Source: Neurospora crassa OR74A
Taxonomy: Eukaryota; Ascomycota; Sordariomycetes; Sordariales; Sordariaceae
DNA: 64,000 bases
Assembly: GCF_000182925.2 (NCBI RefSeq)
Contig: NC_026501.1
Coordinates: 9,465,917-9,529,916 of the forward strand
Direction: 5' to 3'
Each line of letters opens with the position of its first letter. Position 1 is the first letter of the stretch. The position numbers and the translations under genes were made by a program. Positions 12,010 through 25,057 of this stretch are shown one piece after another. The notes beneath the pieces are model-generated. The model saw only the letters and a program-made list of their open reading frames with translations. It had not been told where the DNA came from and searched no databases.

Positions 12010-13263
12010 TTAGTGAGTACCGTTGACACCGTTGGAGACACCGTTAGCAGCATCCGCAACAGCGCGCTCCAAAGCCTGGAGGACATCGGCCTTGAGGTCC
12101 TCGGCATCCTCAACACCGCAAGAGATGCGGACAAGGTCATCGAAAATACCGACGGCCTCGCGTTGGGCCTTGGGAATACCAGCGTGGGTCATGGAGCTAG
12201 GAATCTCGCAGAGGGACTCAACACCACCAAGAGACTCGGCAAGAGTGAAGATCTTGGTGTACTGGCAGAACTTCTCAGCAGCAGCGTGGCCGCCGTGGAT
12301 GCGGAAGCTCAACATGCCACCACCCATACCGTTGCGGTGCTGCTTGAGAGCAATGGCGCGGTGGGGGTGCGACTCAAGGCCGGGGTAGTTGACCGAGATG
12401 ACAAGAGGGGAAGCCTCGAGGGCATGGGCAATGGCGGTCGCGTTGGTGGTGGCCTCACGAGCACGGAGATGGAGGGTCTTGGCTCCACGGTGGGCGAGCC
12501 ACGAGTCAAAGGCGGAGGGGACGGCGCCGATGGCGTTCTGGAGGAAGGAGAGGCGGGCATAGAGCTCGTCGCTGTTGAAGGCGGCAACACCCATGACCAC
12601 GTCCGAGTGGCCGTTGATGTACTTGGTCACACTGTGAACGACGATATCGGCACCATGGTCGAGCGGGTTCTGGACGTAGGGGCTCAGGAAGGTGTTGTCG
12701 ACCACGACCAGGATGCCACGCTCATGGGCGGCGGTAGCGACGGCGCGGATATCCACAAGGCGCAGGGTCGGGTTGCTGGGGGTCTCGATCCACACGAGCT
12801 TGGTGGCATCGGTGATGTGGTCGCGGATGTCCACCTCGATCTCGGGAGTGAAGGTGACCTTGACGCCGTGGGCCTTGGCAACCTGGGTAAAGTAACGGTG
12901 GGTGCCGCCGTAGACGTCCGAGACCGAGATGACGTGGGAGCCAGCGGCGAGCGACTGGAGGATGTTGGCCGTGGTGGCACTGCCGGACGAGTAGGCGAGG
13001 GCGTACTTGGCGTGCTCGAGAGCAGCAACCATCTTCTCAAAGTTGGCACGGTTGGGGTTGCTGCTGCGCGAGTACTCGAACTCGCCGACGGGCTTGCCGA
13101 CGGCCGTCTGGGCAAAGGTGGTGGAGAGCGAGATGGCCTCGATCACGGCGCCAGTGGCGGGGTCGTGCGGGGATCCCGCATGGACGGCGAGCGTACCGAA
13201 CCCATGGACGGGCGAGGGAGCGCGGGGGGGAGTGGTAATGGGGTGGTCGCTGGAGGCAGTCAT
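12010..13263 (-). CDS. cys-16: Cystathionine gamma-lyase (PLP-dependent, Cys/Met metabolism family)
   Basis: The enzyme cleaves cystathionine to cysteine, 2-oxobutyrate and ammonia in reverse transsulfuration, using pyridoxal phosphate. It is a single uninterrupted exon of 417 residues, the usual family length. Visible signatures are GFGTLAVHAG (21-30), the YSRSSNPNR block (64-72) for PLP phosphate and substrate contacts, YSSGSATT (91-98), the VVVDNTF block with Asp189 for the pyridine nitrogen, and HSVTKYINGHSD with the Schiff-base Lys214. SLGGVESL and RISCGVEDAEDL are typical C-terminal motifs. The C-terminus is Ala/Asn/Gly-rich (NGVSNGVNGTH). The symbol is the one I associate with the Neurospora gene and is the less certain part; the enzyme class is secure, though cystathionine beta-lyase or gamma-synthase relatives share the fold. 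Two CYS3-like sites lie 130-280 bp upstream. Confidence 0.93.
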   Translation of the reverse strand: MTASSDHPITTPPRAPSPVHGFGTLAVHAGSPHDPATGAVIEAISLSTTFAQTAVGKPVGEFEYSRSSNPNRANFEKMVAALEHAKYALAYSSGSATTANILQSLAAGSHVISVSDVYGGTHRYFTQVAKAHGVKVTFTPEIEVDIRDHITDATKLVWIETPSNPTLRLVDIRAVATAAHERGILVVVDNTFLSPYVQNPLDHGADIVVHSVTKYINGHSDVVMGVAAFNSDELYARLSFLQNAIGAVPSAFDSWLAHRGAKTLHLRAREATTNATAIAHALEASPLVISVNYPGLESHPHRAIALKQHRNGMGGGMLSFRIHGGHAAAEKFCQYTKIFTLAESLGGVESLCEIPSSMTHAGIPKAQREAVGIFDDLVRISCGVEDAEDLKADVLQALERAVADAANGVSNGVNGTH

Positions 13264-13392
13264 TTTGTCTGGTAGTACCTAGGATGGCGATCTTGCTCGA
13301 TTGGCGCGATTTGAGAGGGATTGCGCGGGTAGGGCGTCTAGCTGCCGTCTAGCTGCGTAGTTGGTGTCGGTAGTTGCGGAGATGTGACGGAG

Positions 13393-13402
13393 ATGGCGCC
13401 AA
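13393..13402. promoter_or_regulatory. Candidate CYS3-type site (9 of 10 matches)
   Basis: ATGGCGCCAA against the Neurospora CYS3 bZIP consensus ATGRYRYCAT differs only at the last base. It lies about 130 bp upstream of the cystathionine gamma-lyase start. Known: CYS3 activates sulfur-acquisition genes. Inferred: it may control this gene. Confidence 0.4.
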
Positions 13403-13534
13403 TTGGTGATGGCTCGGTCGACGGTCGGCGTGGTGGTTGCGGTTTCGGGGCTGGAGATGGAGAGAATGACGGACTTCTTATGGATTGTGCCTTTTTTTTT
13501 GCGGGCCGGCTCAATTGTGTGATGGGATTTGGCG

Positions 13535-13544
13535 ATGGCGCAAT
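13535..13544. promoter_or_regulatory. Second candidate CYS3-type site (9 of 10 matches)
   Basis: ATGGCGCAAT differs from ATGRYRYCAT only at position 8. It lies about 270 bp upstream of the cystathionine gamma-lyase start and 142 bp from the first candidate site. Confidence 0.35.
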
Positions 13545-16500
13545 TCAGGTTTTTTTGCCGCGGATCCACCCCCACACTGTTTCTTTACTCTTTCTGTTTT
13601 GGGACTCAGCACTTGACTACCGTACTACAATGGAACTGAAGTATTGTAGGGAATCTGAGACTGTGATGAAGACACCTTCAGTCTCTTTTATATCGACAAT
13701 TATTCGACATGGACGAAGCGGTCAACTCAAATGACGACTCTGACACAAGTGTTGTCGTGATTGCTCAGCAGGATTGGGTAATCATTAGCACCACTGACAC
13801 CATCGACGACCAACAGCAACCACACTCGTAAGCCGGCTACTGACACTATCGAATGATCAACTAACAGTCAATCGAACCGATACTGGCCGCGTTGAACGGC
13901 TTTTCCGAGCGGTCACAACAAGATGCGCTTTCATGGCCTGGGTAAAGGGCGCGTCTCAGCCTTGTTCTAAGCCTATTTCTATTACCTTATCTGATTGTCT
14001 TGTCGGCTTCTGGCTGGTTACAAGATCTTGACCGAAAGTCCACCGTGGTCTTTCTTTCGAGGTGCACATGGCAGTGCAGGAAAACCAAGAAAGAGATTGG
14101 AAGCCATGGAAATAGGTAGGTAGGACTACCTCTATGGCGGAATGCATGGTGTGTAACACGGATGCGGCACTGCTGTGTAATGTGTAATACTACCTGAAGT
14201 AGTGTACCTTGAATCTTGATCCGATGATGGATGACTTTCATCCGATCGATGGCCAAGTGTTTTGAAAGCTTGATATTTCTTGGCGCAAGGTCTATAGTAA
14301 CTTGCGGCGGCTTGAAATTGGTGTAGTGTACATGAATACGCCTTGCGCAAAGCCAAGAGAGACTCAAACACCATTGCGCCCTTGTCATTGCAAAGTATGC
14401 AGTGATGACAAACAAGTCCGAGGTGTGACGTTGCTGACATATGTGTCTGTGGTTACTTAGCTTGGTAGAGATCCTCGAAAGGGTTTGTGACTTTAGTGTA
14501 TCAAGATGCCAATACCAACATCTCCCGTCTCAGCCCTGAGCATCAACGCAATACTTGGTGCCAATCGTGCTTCCACATTCAAATTCATGTTCATCGCGCC
14601 GTGTTGGCAGATCACTCCATCATCCAGACCCGATTGACCCAACAGCGTGGACGTGGGGTAAAAACGTCAGATCAGATGCTCGCTCATCTTGAAAGCCCCG
14701 CCGGCAAGGGATCATGGCGATTTCCCACGATTTACAGTCTGCGTTCCCGTCAAGTCGGCTGTCGAGAAACAAAAGGCAACGGGATGGGATTGTCGAGTCA
14801 ATTTGGCCAAAAGGTGGAGGGGACCCAACTGGCGATTGAAGAGCCTATCACAACAAGTCAGTCAAGTCAGTCAGTCCTCACCCACCATGGAAATCGGACA
14901 GCATGGATGCTGAGAGGTCCAGAGGGTCCACTGAATAACCTCAAGAGAGGTACAGCTTAGAGGTAAGGTAAGGACAGCACGTGTGTCTCATCCGATGCTT
15001 TTACACGTGTATGGTGGAAGTATTTTAGCGTAGATGAAGGCCAATCCGTGCGTCATCAGTGAATTCAATGCTCTTTTTTCGGATGTCTCGCCCAAGATAC
15101 ACAGACTCTCTTGTCAAGGGAACTCGCCCAGTCCCTAGCTGTCACTGCCCGTTCAAGTACAATTGACTCTATTCACAGCCAGACATGTCTCCACCCCTTG
15201 AGATGTCAGCTCTTTGCTCTTTGCACAATTCCTCCCATTTCCCCAGGTTTTTGGCAGTCAGCCTTGAATAAGCACAGGAATGAACAGCTGAACCTATGGC
15301 ATGCAAGCCGCTTGTCCTTTGCGAGTCGATCTGAGACAGCTGAGCCGTCTGACGGGCAGTCTAACCTGGTTTCGTTGTGTCTTTTCGCGGGTTGTTACCA
15401 GGCGGCAGTTTCCTGTCAGAACTGCATTGTAGTGTATCATTGAATCTGTCACTGCCTACATACACCTGGAGGAGGAACATTCCGTGTACATGTATGTAAC
15501 TGAAGCCTCCCTCCACTTTCCCGGGCGTGGCCCTACACAGTACGCAGTACTTACACTGAACACAGACGGCAGGCATGCCCATTGGCTGTCCCCTTTCCCC
15601 GTGCTTTCTTGACAAATGATCGACCCGTCATTCTCTCCCTGCGCTCCACAAGCAGCGGCCCCACTCGGATCCGGTCCATCAACTGGGAATGGCATCACTT
15701 GATTGGCCCAACCAACGCCCTGGACGGACTCCGATGAACAAATACGGGGTAACGAGAGTACTTACATGACCCGACCCCATACCCAAAGCTTCCTAACCCA
15801 AGTAGATACGCTAAGACCGACCCCACACTGTAGAAAATCTCTTAGCTGACTATCACCCCTTTAATACGTCGCATATATGCCTTTTAACTTTCCCTATGGA
15901 GAAACAACCGGCGCTTTTGATCCCAACAAACGAAACTTGCCTACGAATAAGAAATGCACAAGTCCGAACAATATCAGCCCGAACTCACCCTTCCGTAAAC
16001 CTTCCGCAATAATTTATAATAATATTTATATAATTTATCCCTAATTAATCTTTAATTTATCGTACTCGACGTAAAATAAGCGCTAACCTTATTTCTAACG
16101 CCGATACTTTAATTATTATTATTAGGTTTGGTTTAATTAAATAGAATAATAAAGTGTTTAATAGACTATTTATTATATTCGAACTATAGTAAATTATTAG
16201 TATAGTAACCGAATTTAATAAGTTAGAGGATTTAAAGGATATAACCCCTCCTAATATTATAATACTTAATAACCTCCTAGTAAGTTTTTATTGATATATT
16301 CTAAATATATCCTATATTAATTAATAATTAATCCTATAATATTAATTATATAAAGGTTGAGACTATAGGCCCAACGCTTATTTTATTTAATAATATTAAT
16401 TAATACTCTATCTTTATTGAAACGATATATTATATAATTATTATTCTAGAATACTCCGAATTTTCTATTCTTAGTGTAGTATACGTTGTAGACGTTAATG

Positions 16501-17559
16501 GTTTAACCGAAGATTAAATTAAGGCTCCGTAGAATGAGGTATATAACGGTAGTATTTTAAAATAAAATAGTAATTTAAATAAGATTAATATTTAATTACT
16601 CTCTTATATCCTAAATTTAGTATTATATTGCAAGGAAAATGCCTACGAAGGAAACTTCCTCTAGCTATTTAAATAATGCTATTTATTATTATACTATATA
16701 TAAATATATTAATATTAAATATTGTAAATATTTAGATTATAGAATTTAATAAGCGTATAAATAAGGGTCTATACCTATAATTGACGAAGAAATTATAAAC
16801 TTTTTATTTTAAATCCGCCTTCAATAGAACAAAGTCCCTTTAGCTAAACGAATTATTAAGTATAAATTTATTTATAATTTATCTTCGGCTTTAATTATAT
16901 TATTACAACCTAATTAATAGTAATTATTATTTACTAATATAATCTTTATAATTAGTTGGGTATAGGCGGCTAGAATATATTAGGAGATATAGGGCTGTAA
17001 GGAATCGAGGCTATTTTATAAGTTTATTTAATATATAAGTAGGGTATTTCCTATTTAAAATATACCCCTTATAATTGGTGTTACTTATATTCCTAATTTA
17101 TTTCTATTAAGATAATTATTAGTTATATTCGCTATTAGCTAAAGTATTAAAATTTAAAGCCGGGAGAGAGGATATATTTTTTTACTAGCTTCCTTAATAA
17201 CCTTAATCGATTCTAATTAAATATTAAATTAATAATTAAAGGTTATTTAAGGGACTCTATACCTAAACCATCGTATATTAAAGTATATACTAAAATATAT
17301 TCTATATTAGTAAGAAAAGCTAAATATAGTAAATAGATCTTTCCTCCTTATTTTAAAGATTTATTAAAGATTTATTAGCGATAAATTAAAGACCAAATAC
17401 TTATAAGGATATAGTACTATTTAAATTCGAAGTTACAATATTATTATTAATACTTACGTCCCAACTAATACCAAAACTATCCTATATATTATTATAACCT
17501 CCTATAGTTAATATACGTACCTACTACTACCTCCCAATAAAATTCCTTAATATATTATT

Positions 17560-17659
17560 NNNNNNNNNNNNNNNNNNNNNNNNNNNNNNNNNNNNNNNNN
17601 NNNNNNNNNNNNNNNNNNNNNNNNNNNNNNNNNNNNNNNNNNNNNNNNNNNNNNNNNNN
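17560..17659. other. Assembly gap (100 N)
   Basis: Exactly 100 N; true length unknown. Confidence 1.
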
Positions 17660-19077
17660 GTTAGGCTCTATTATTCTAAATTTATATTAAACCTCTAATT
17701 ATTTATATTATAGAGAATCTACGAAAGGAGGTATAGAATTAGGCTCAAAATAAATCTATTCTAATTATTTGCGTTGGGTACAACCGCACTTATTCAAATA
17801 TAGACTAAAAAATATAGGATATACTACAACTAAATATTAATATAATTGAAATACTATATTAATAATCTTACTATTAGAGCGATTGGTTTATATCGCTTCT
17901 TCTGTATATTTATATATATATTTATTACAATTAGGGATTTATTACTAATATATTTAAAATTTACTACTACTATACTTTTACTAACCTATTAGTAGGAATA
18001 TAAGATTCGATTATACTCTTATAATATATAAGGAAATTTAGATAAAGTATAGTATTAAATTTAAATATCGGGCTAATTTACTTACAGACCAATTAAACTA
18101 TAATATAACGAAAGTAGATAGTAGGTTAATAATTAATTAATAATTTACTTAATATAGTAATAACTAATTTTATATAAATAAATAAAAAAGGGATAACACT
18201 CTAATAGGAATAGAGAAAATAGTTAAGAAGGTACTAATTTATTTTAATTTAATAATACCTTTTTGCCCCTCAACTCCTCCTTTTATTTCTATTCTATTAA
18301 ATTAAATAAAATTAATATTCAATAATTCGCTAATTATATTATTATTCTAAACCTTTAATAATTATTAATTATTCGTATAGGCCTCGTCCTTTAGCGTTAC
18401 AACTCTAAAATTAATTAAATTTTTATATACCTTAATAAAATATAATAAATCTAACGTTAAAATTAAACGTCTAATACTATAAATACCCACCCCGCGCATA
18501 CGAATATTAATTTAAAAGGTAAAAAAAATATAGGCCGAAGAGAAGGATAGAATATTTATACGTACCTTCGAATTTAAAACTCTCTAAATAAAGCGAATTA
18601 AAGTAGAGAAAGTACGTAAGAAGGAATATAAAGAAGTAACCGAGGTAGAAACTATAAGTATTAAAATATAAAAAGAAGTTATTAAAATATAAATAAAATT
18701 ATAAGAATTAATAAAGGGGGGTAAATAAATAAAAGTCGGAGCGTATTCGCCCGAAGTACTAATTTACTATACGAACGTTAATAATTTAATTAGGATAGAT
18801 CTCTATATAAAATCCTTATTTTATAAGATTTCTTAATAATAGAAATCGATTAATAGTTATTAAGCGGCTAATAGAAGACTAATTATTTATATATTTATAA
18901 AGGTATATTATTAAGCGGATAAGGATTTGAGTACTATGTAGTTTAAAGTTTGTAGGTTATACGGGGACCCGGATTAATAATTATTATATAATAAAGTATA
19001 GTAAATATATACCTAGGGTAAATTACTCCTATAGAACCCCTCTATATACAATTCGTTCCGCCCTTATATATATAAGG

Positions 19078-19177
19078 NNNNNNNNNNNNNNNNNNNNNNN
19101 NNNNNNNNNNNNNNNNNNNNNNNNNNNNNNNNNNNNNNNNNNNNNNNNNNNNNNNNNNNNNNNNNNNNNNNNNNNNN
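19078..19177. other. Assembly gap (100 N)
   Basis: Exactly 100 N; true length unknown. Confidence 1.
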
Positions 19178-20860
19178 TTAAATAGAAGTGTAATATAAAA
19201 TCCTCTATTAAATTTATTAAATATTTATATTAAAATTCTTTATAACTCTATAATTTACTTACGTTATTTCTTTATAGGGAAATATTAGTATAATCCGTAC
19301 TTTAGAATATCTACTTTAAATTTAGGTAAATTTATATTCAATTATCTATATAACCCCTCCTCGGTCGGTCCTTTTAATTCCTCTCCTCCTCTTTCCTTTA
19401 ATAATATATTTTCTAAATAAAATTTCCCTATAGGGAAATAATATAGGTAAAGAAGACTAATACTTTATATTCTCGTAAGAAATCTTTAATAATTCTACCC
19501 AATATAAATATAAAACCCTCCCCAGTCGTCCCTTTTAACTTATATTTCTATTTTTATTTTTTAAATAATATAATTTAAAGTAAAATTTCCCTATATAAAA
19601 ACAATATAAATAATAAAAATTAATATTTTGTTTTATTATAGGAGATATTCGTTAATTTAATTATAAGTAATATTATTATTTTTCTTTATAGGGAAATAAA
19701 GTAATAGAAATAGTTAATTTAAAGGTTAAGAGTAATATAGCTACTAACCTAAACCTTAAGCTACTAATTAAATTCTTCGATAGTAAGAAATTCAAAACCC
19801 TTTTAGTATTATACTATCTACCGTTTGCTTAGTATAAATTAATTAATAGAAATAATTTAGCGGTTATAAATTATAAATTATAATAAATTAAGAATATTTT
19901 AATATAAGCGAACTATCCTTACTATAGCAGTTACTACAATATCCGAACAATTAAGACCCTCCTTAATATTTTATTTAAATTTATTTTTCCCGAAAGTAAT
20001 AATATATACTCTTTCGAAGTTAGTCGTACTATACTTATTATATTAGAATTCTATAATAAGGAATTACGTAATTTATCAAATAGGTTTATTCTAAGCCAAA
20101 CTATTACCTTCGTATTTAAAGCGAAGGCCGCGCCCAAAGTACCGGTATATATATTAATATTTAACTATTTTAATACAACTATATTAGGAAATTATATAGA
20201 ATATAAATATAAATTACTAATATATATTATAATACGACCCTACTTATACTTTCGCTATAGAGAAATATTATTTAATTTATTATACTTTTTCCCTATAGAA
20301 AAATATTACCCGCGTTATTATACTAACTTTTAATCTTTATTATAGTAATTAAAATTTTCGGCCCCTTTACTTATTTGAAGGCTCTTTATATTTATAGTAA
20401 TACTATTTAGAATAGCGCTTCCTTTAATATATAGAAATAATTGCTAAAGGATTTCCCCTAATCCTTTATATACCTATAATATAGTTATATTCTAACTTCT
20501 ATTATTAAAGAGCTATACGTCCCTCTTATTCCTTATACTATCTAGGTTAGAAATTTAAAGAACCCTATACTAGAATAATACTACTTAATAAACTAAAATA
20601 AAATTTATTTAATAACTACCTTTCTCGCAATATACCTTACTTATTTTAAAACCTCTACTATAAATATAAATTTTAATAATATATTATACTATACTTAGGA
20701 TTTTTCTAAAGAGTATAATTAGGGTAACTACTCTATAAATAATTAGGTCCGTATTATAATCTATTATAATTACTTTACTACCTAATATATTAATAGAAAT
20801 TATTATTTCGTTAATTACAATAGTATTATACTTAAAAAGGCTATACTATATATAGTTATA

Positions 20861-20960
20861 NNNNNNNNNNNNNNNNNNNNNNNNNNNNNNNNNNNNNNNN
20901 NNNNNNNNNNNNNNNNNNNNNNNNNNNNNNNNNNNNNNNNNNNNNNNNNNNNNNNNNNNN
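20861..20960. other. Assembly gap (100 N)
   Basis: Exactly 100 N. It abuts the 5' side of the SNF2-like remnant and may hide its N-terminus. Confidence 1.
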
Positions 20961-23460
20961 TTTAACTACCCTTTAACTTTCTATATAAGGAAATAATAGA
21001 TTAACTATATCTATAAATACCTATATTATTTATAAGTTAGAAGAGAGTCCTTTAAGAGCGGCTATGTTGGCTAATGACGTCGGTACTAGAAAAACGATTA
21101 TATATATAATAGCGATTTTAATATATATAGAAGAAATAGAATATAGGAGTAAAATAGGATAATATATTACTTATCCTTCGCTAATTCTAATACTATTTAA
21201 CTTTATTACCTAAATATTTTATAAATATACAATCATATTCGGAAATTCGCTCAATTTCAAATGCTTTTACAATTATTGTAATACTATATTCTAGCGGGAT
21301 AGTTGTACGTAAGCTATATTAACCTAATAAGAATTTAATATATTTATAGTTACATATATTAAGAAGTATAATAACCCCGATATAGTATAGTTTGTTATTT
21401 TAACCGCTATTTTTATATATTATTAGCATTAAGTATATAAATTTTCCTTCTCTAGCAATAGGTTTCTTATTAAGTATAATAAATATATCCTATAGGATTA
21501 ATTAATAAAAGTTAGTAATAATTATAATACTAGTAGTGTAAGTAAGAAGGCTTCTATTAAGAAGTAAGCTCCGAAAAAAGGTTCGAAGAAGAAAAGTTCG
21601 AAGAAGACCGCTCCTATTAATAATAAATAGGAAGATAATAAATAAAATAACGATAAGCAAAAAGATACGGAGATTATTAATTACGCTAAATTATAAGTGG
21701 AGGAGGAGGAGAATAAAGATTTGGAAGATAATACCAAATAAATTTTCCTATAATAGAAAAATCCTAATTATTTATAGTTTCTATATAGGGAAATAAAGGT
21801 ATTTATTAATAGTTTTTATATAGGAAAATAAAGGTATTTACTAGTAGTTTCCTTATAGCTTTTAATTGTAAAATATTAATATACTAATAAATAATAGTAT
21901 AAATAAAGTCCGAAAGTCGTACTTTTACTATTTAATAATAATATTAATCGAAGGTATAATATTCTATAGAATTATTTATAATAAAGTATAATTTATACGT
22001 AATAAAGATTCTATAATATAGAGATAGATCCGCCTATTGCCTAAGTGTACTATTATTTATATTTCTACTACCCCCCTTTTAAATAGAGTAATAAATTTTA
22101 ATGTATTTGCCTCCCTAGTATAGGAAAATACAGCGCTCCCTATTTAATTTCCGGACTATTTTACCGGCGAAGCCCTTATAGAATTCAATAAATTTTACTA
22201 CAACCTTAACCATCCTACTAATTTTTAATTTAATTATAATATACCCGGATTTGTTAATATTTTTAATGATTTCTAATTAATTAAGAAGATATAGGGTTTT
22301 AAATAGTAGGCCCTTAACCTACTTACTTAGAATTTAATATCGGATAATAGGGCTATTGTATCGTTCGGTACTATATTTATTATCAATAATTATAAATATA
22401 TTTAATTATTTTATAGTATAATAACCCTTATTATTTTACTTAATAGTATTATAATATACCTATCGGCTATTATTCTATTAATAACTATTTATTGTATTAT
22501 ATTTACCTACCGCGCTTTAGGTAATAAAATTATAATTATAATTAACGCTATATTTAAACGCCTATATAATAATCCTATATACAATATAGAGGATTCTAAA
22601 GACGCTAAAAAGAGAAAGGGACTCGATATAATATTAATTCGTTCCTTATAATACTTTGTGTAAAATTACTATATATTCCAACTCTTAGGCGTCTATAATC
22701 CTATTATAATTTTAAATACTAAAAAGATAGAAAGGCTCTTATCTTATAAATTAAGATTCTCTAACGCTACTTAAACTCTTAATAAGGAAAATTTGTTAGT
22801 TAAGCTTAGCGTTAATACTATTGAAGCGCTCTTTAAGAACAATTTTAATAGTAGCTTAATATATACATTTTCCTAATTAAATTAAAATCCGGATATTTAG
22901 CCTCCCGTCGACCCGACCCGTATACTCGCTTTTTATTACAATAAATCTCTATTATAGATATAGATATTAAAAGAATATTTTAAATAGAAAGGGTAGAAGA
23001 AGCGTATATTAGTAATTATTAATTCGCCTTAAATATAAATATAAGCCCCCTTAATCGCCTACTATAACCTACCTATATTAATATTTTTATAAAACCCTTA
23101 TATCCTTATTAGAGAAGGCCTCTTTCCTAATATAGTCTATTAGGTCTAATTAAGCGTAGTTAGAATAAATTACTATTATTTCGGATTAGAATTCACTATA
23201 AATAAATATTAATATTCTTATCTTAAATTCTAACGTTAATACGGCCAGACTAAACGTATATTAATAATACTATATTAGTATTAAACTCTTATTTATATAG
23301 AATATATTAACTATACTTTAATATATTAAACGTTTCTATTAAATTGGATAGACTAAACTAATATAATAATTCCTCCTAACTATTTACAATATTATCAATA
23401 TATAGCAAAAAGAATATATAATGAGAAAGGTTAGTCTATATTTCCCTATAGAGAAACATT
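20961..23460 (+). pseudogene. RIP-degraded SNF2-family helicase/ATPase-like gene
   Basis: In one plus-strand frame the SNF2 motif series is readable in order despite many stops. Motif I is AAMLANDVGTRKT near 21058-21096 (family DDVGLGKT), followed by PSLIL-type motif Ia near 21176. A Lys/Ser-rich linker (SKKASIKK, APKKGSKKKSSKKTAP) lies at 21540-21635. A decayed motif II region (YFYYLIIILIEG, expected IDEGH-like) lies near 21925, and IYISTTPLLN (motif III, SATP-like) near 22060. The C-terminal lobe shows NVNTARLNVY and then RFY-IG- (motif VI, RAYRIGQ-like) near 23230-23360. Stops are mostly TAA/TAG/TGA at expected Gln/Arg/Trp positions, as RIP would produce. The 5' end may lie in the N gap. 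Whether this was a host gene copy or cargo of a mobile element is unknown. Confidence 0.7.
21776..21860. repeat. 35-bp tandem repeat carrying the palindrome
   Basis: Units start at 21776, 21811 and (partial) 21846. Each starts AGTTTC/AGTTTT, contains the TATA-centred palindrome and then AATAAAGGTATTTA. This is the only place where the palindrome itself is tandemly arrayed. Confidence 0.75.
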
Positions 23461-24149
23461 ACTTATAAGTTCGCTAATTTAAATTAATAAGTCTATTCCC
23501 TCTAATTAGAAATTAGTATTAAATATATTTATAATAAATATTTATAAATATTTTTATTATATAAAGTTGTAAAAGTCGTAATATTATACGAATTTAACCG
23601 CTACGCTTAAATAGTATCCCCTCTTTAAGGAATCGAAAATTATTATATAATACGCGCAACATATATTAGTAATATATATTCTTCATTTATTTAATATTAT
23701 ATAATATATAAGGAGGGCTTCGAAGATAGCGAAGTAAATTAGGCCATCCTCAAATATTTACTTCTTTATAGGCTAATATTTATAGATTTTATTTTCAATA
23801 GTATTACTAATAATACTATTTTTACAATTAAAGACTTAAATAAAGTATTTGAAGGCACTACCAATCTATTTAATATTAATACTATCTTTAAATATAAATA
23901 AATAAAGGAGGAGTATCGCTAGTTTATAGCGGACTTAATTAATACCCCTATTAAGTCCTCCAAGGATAAGTAGCGGAAAAGAATAGTTATATAAATTAAA
24001 ATTGTAAATAAGATTAGTTAGAGTAATATTAAGATTAAATCCGAAAAAGAATTAGTAGAGATCTTTAAACTAAATAACGAATTTAAAAAGGCCTATTAGA
24101 ATATTATTATACTATATAACCTACAATTAATTAGTAAACAACCTACGGA

Positions 24150-24660
24150 GAATACCCTCTCCAATTCGCCTATAATTAAATAATTATATCGATTAAACTT
24201 CTAAAGTAATTCTTATAAAAGTATTATACTAGAAATCAATTCTACTACTAATACGCTTACTATAATAAATACTACCGAAAATATATAAACTTTCCCTATA
24301 AGGAATAAAAATAACCCCCCCAAATCGCCTATAACTAAATATTAGTAATAATTAAACTACCGAAGTAATTCTTATAAAGGTGTTATATTAGAAGTCGACC
24401 CTACTCTCCCGCCTACTAGTAATACAATAAGCGCTACTAGAAATATATAAACTTTCTCTATAAGGAATTAAAATAGCAGAACGTAATTATTTTCTAATAA
24501 CAACTCCAACCCTACTCTCCCGCCTACTAGTAATACGGTAAACGCTATTAGAAATATATAGATTTTCCCTATAGGGAATTAAAATAATAGAGCGTAATTA
24601 TTTTCCGATAACAATTCCGACTCTATTCTCCCGCTTATTAATAACTTATTTAATACCTAG
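24150..24660 (+). repeat. In-frame tandem repeats (159-bp and 111-bp periods) after the SNF2 remnant
   Basis: CGCCTATAAYTAAA recurs at 24167 and 24326 (159 bp, 53 codons). CTAYTCTCCC recurs at 24401, 24512 and 24623 (111 bp, 37 codons). Both periods are multiples of three, which suggests they once encoded protein repeats in the C-terminal part of the same decayed gene. Three copies carry the TTTCCCTATA(A/G)GGAAT motif. Confidence 0.7.
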
Positions 24661-24729
24661 GAATTAGATAATAATAATAATTAAAATAGTTTTATAAATA
24701 TCCCCTATTTAAAAAATAGGAAGGTAAGC

Positions 24730-25050
24730 CTTCTAATCCTATTTCTAACGTATCTTTAATCTATTATTAATAATTTCTTAGGTTAATACTAGAAAAATAA
24801 AACTAATATATAAGGAGTATTAAAATATACCTTTATTTACTCCTTATATTTATCTGAAATATAAAGCAAACTCTTATACCTATAAATTTTATATCTATCT
24901 TTTTTAAAACTTCTATTAATTATCTATTTATTATAAGCCCCCCCTCTATTCGCCCCCCTAATAATAGTAAAGGTTAGCGCTACATTATTTAAACCTACTT
25001 CTAAGAAAATAGAAGTAAAGATATATTCTAAATATATTATAGATCGACTT
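24730..25050 (+). repeat. Copy 1 of a dispersed repeat (partner at 48420-48740)
   Basis: The segment aligns by eye with 48420-48740. Both run CTAAT-CCT/TATTTCTAA-RTAT-CTTTAAT, then AATATATAAG, then a C-rich stretch after TTTATTATA(A/G)GCCC, then AATAATAGTAAAGG-like sequence and TATTATTTA. Differences are mainly transitions. This implies two members of one element family, one on each side of the chromovirus. Confidence 0.55.
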
Positions 25051-25057
25051 AAGCTTT

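Larger units (their letters stand above)
13264..15990. other. Spacer between the cystathionine gamma-lyase gene and the AT-rich block
   Basis: The first 400 bp is the promoter side of the lyase gene. Beyond that I find no supported gene; frames of up to 157 codons (for example 14487-14960, +) have no domain or splice pattern. Base composition is normal until about 15990, where it drops abruptly to AT-rich. Confidence 0.55.
15995..20959. other. Left part of the AT block, no identifiable gene
   Basis: Two 100-N gaps lie inside. Decayed plus-strand frames appear (for example 18540-18780, Glu/Lys-rich, and 19740-20250) but match no domain I can name. Several copies of the TTTCCCTATAGGGAAA palindrome fall here, including the perfect copy at 19423-19438. 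Confidence 0.5.

Noticed and set aside
11965-13275. 436-codon plus-strand open frame covering the whole cystathionine gamma-lyase gene in antisense
   Set aside because: It mirrors the true coding strand. The antisense of a GC3-biased gene often stays open, and the translation is Gly/Val/Asp-rich with no domain.
14487-14960. 157-codon plus-strand frame as a gene
   Set aside because: No domain, no splice structure, and composition like the surrounding spacer; the length is within chance expectation for a window this size.
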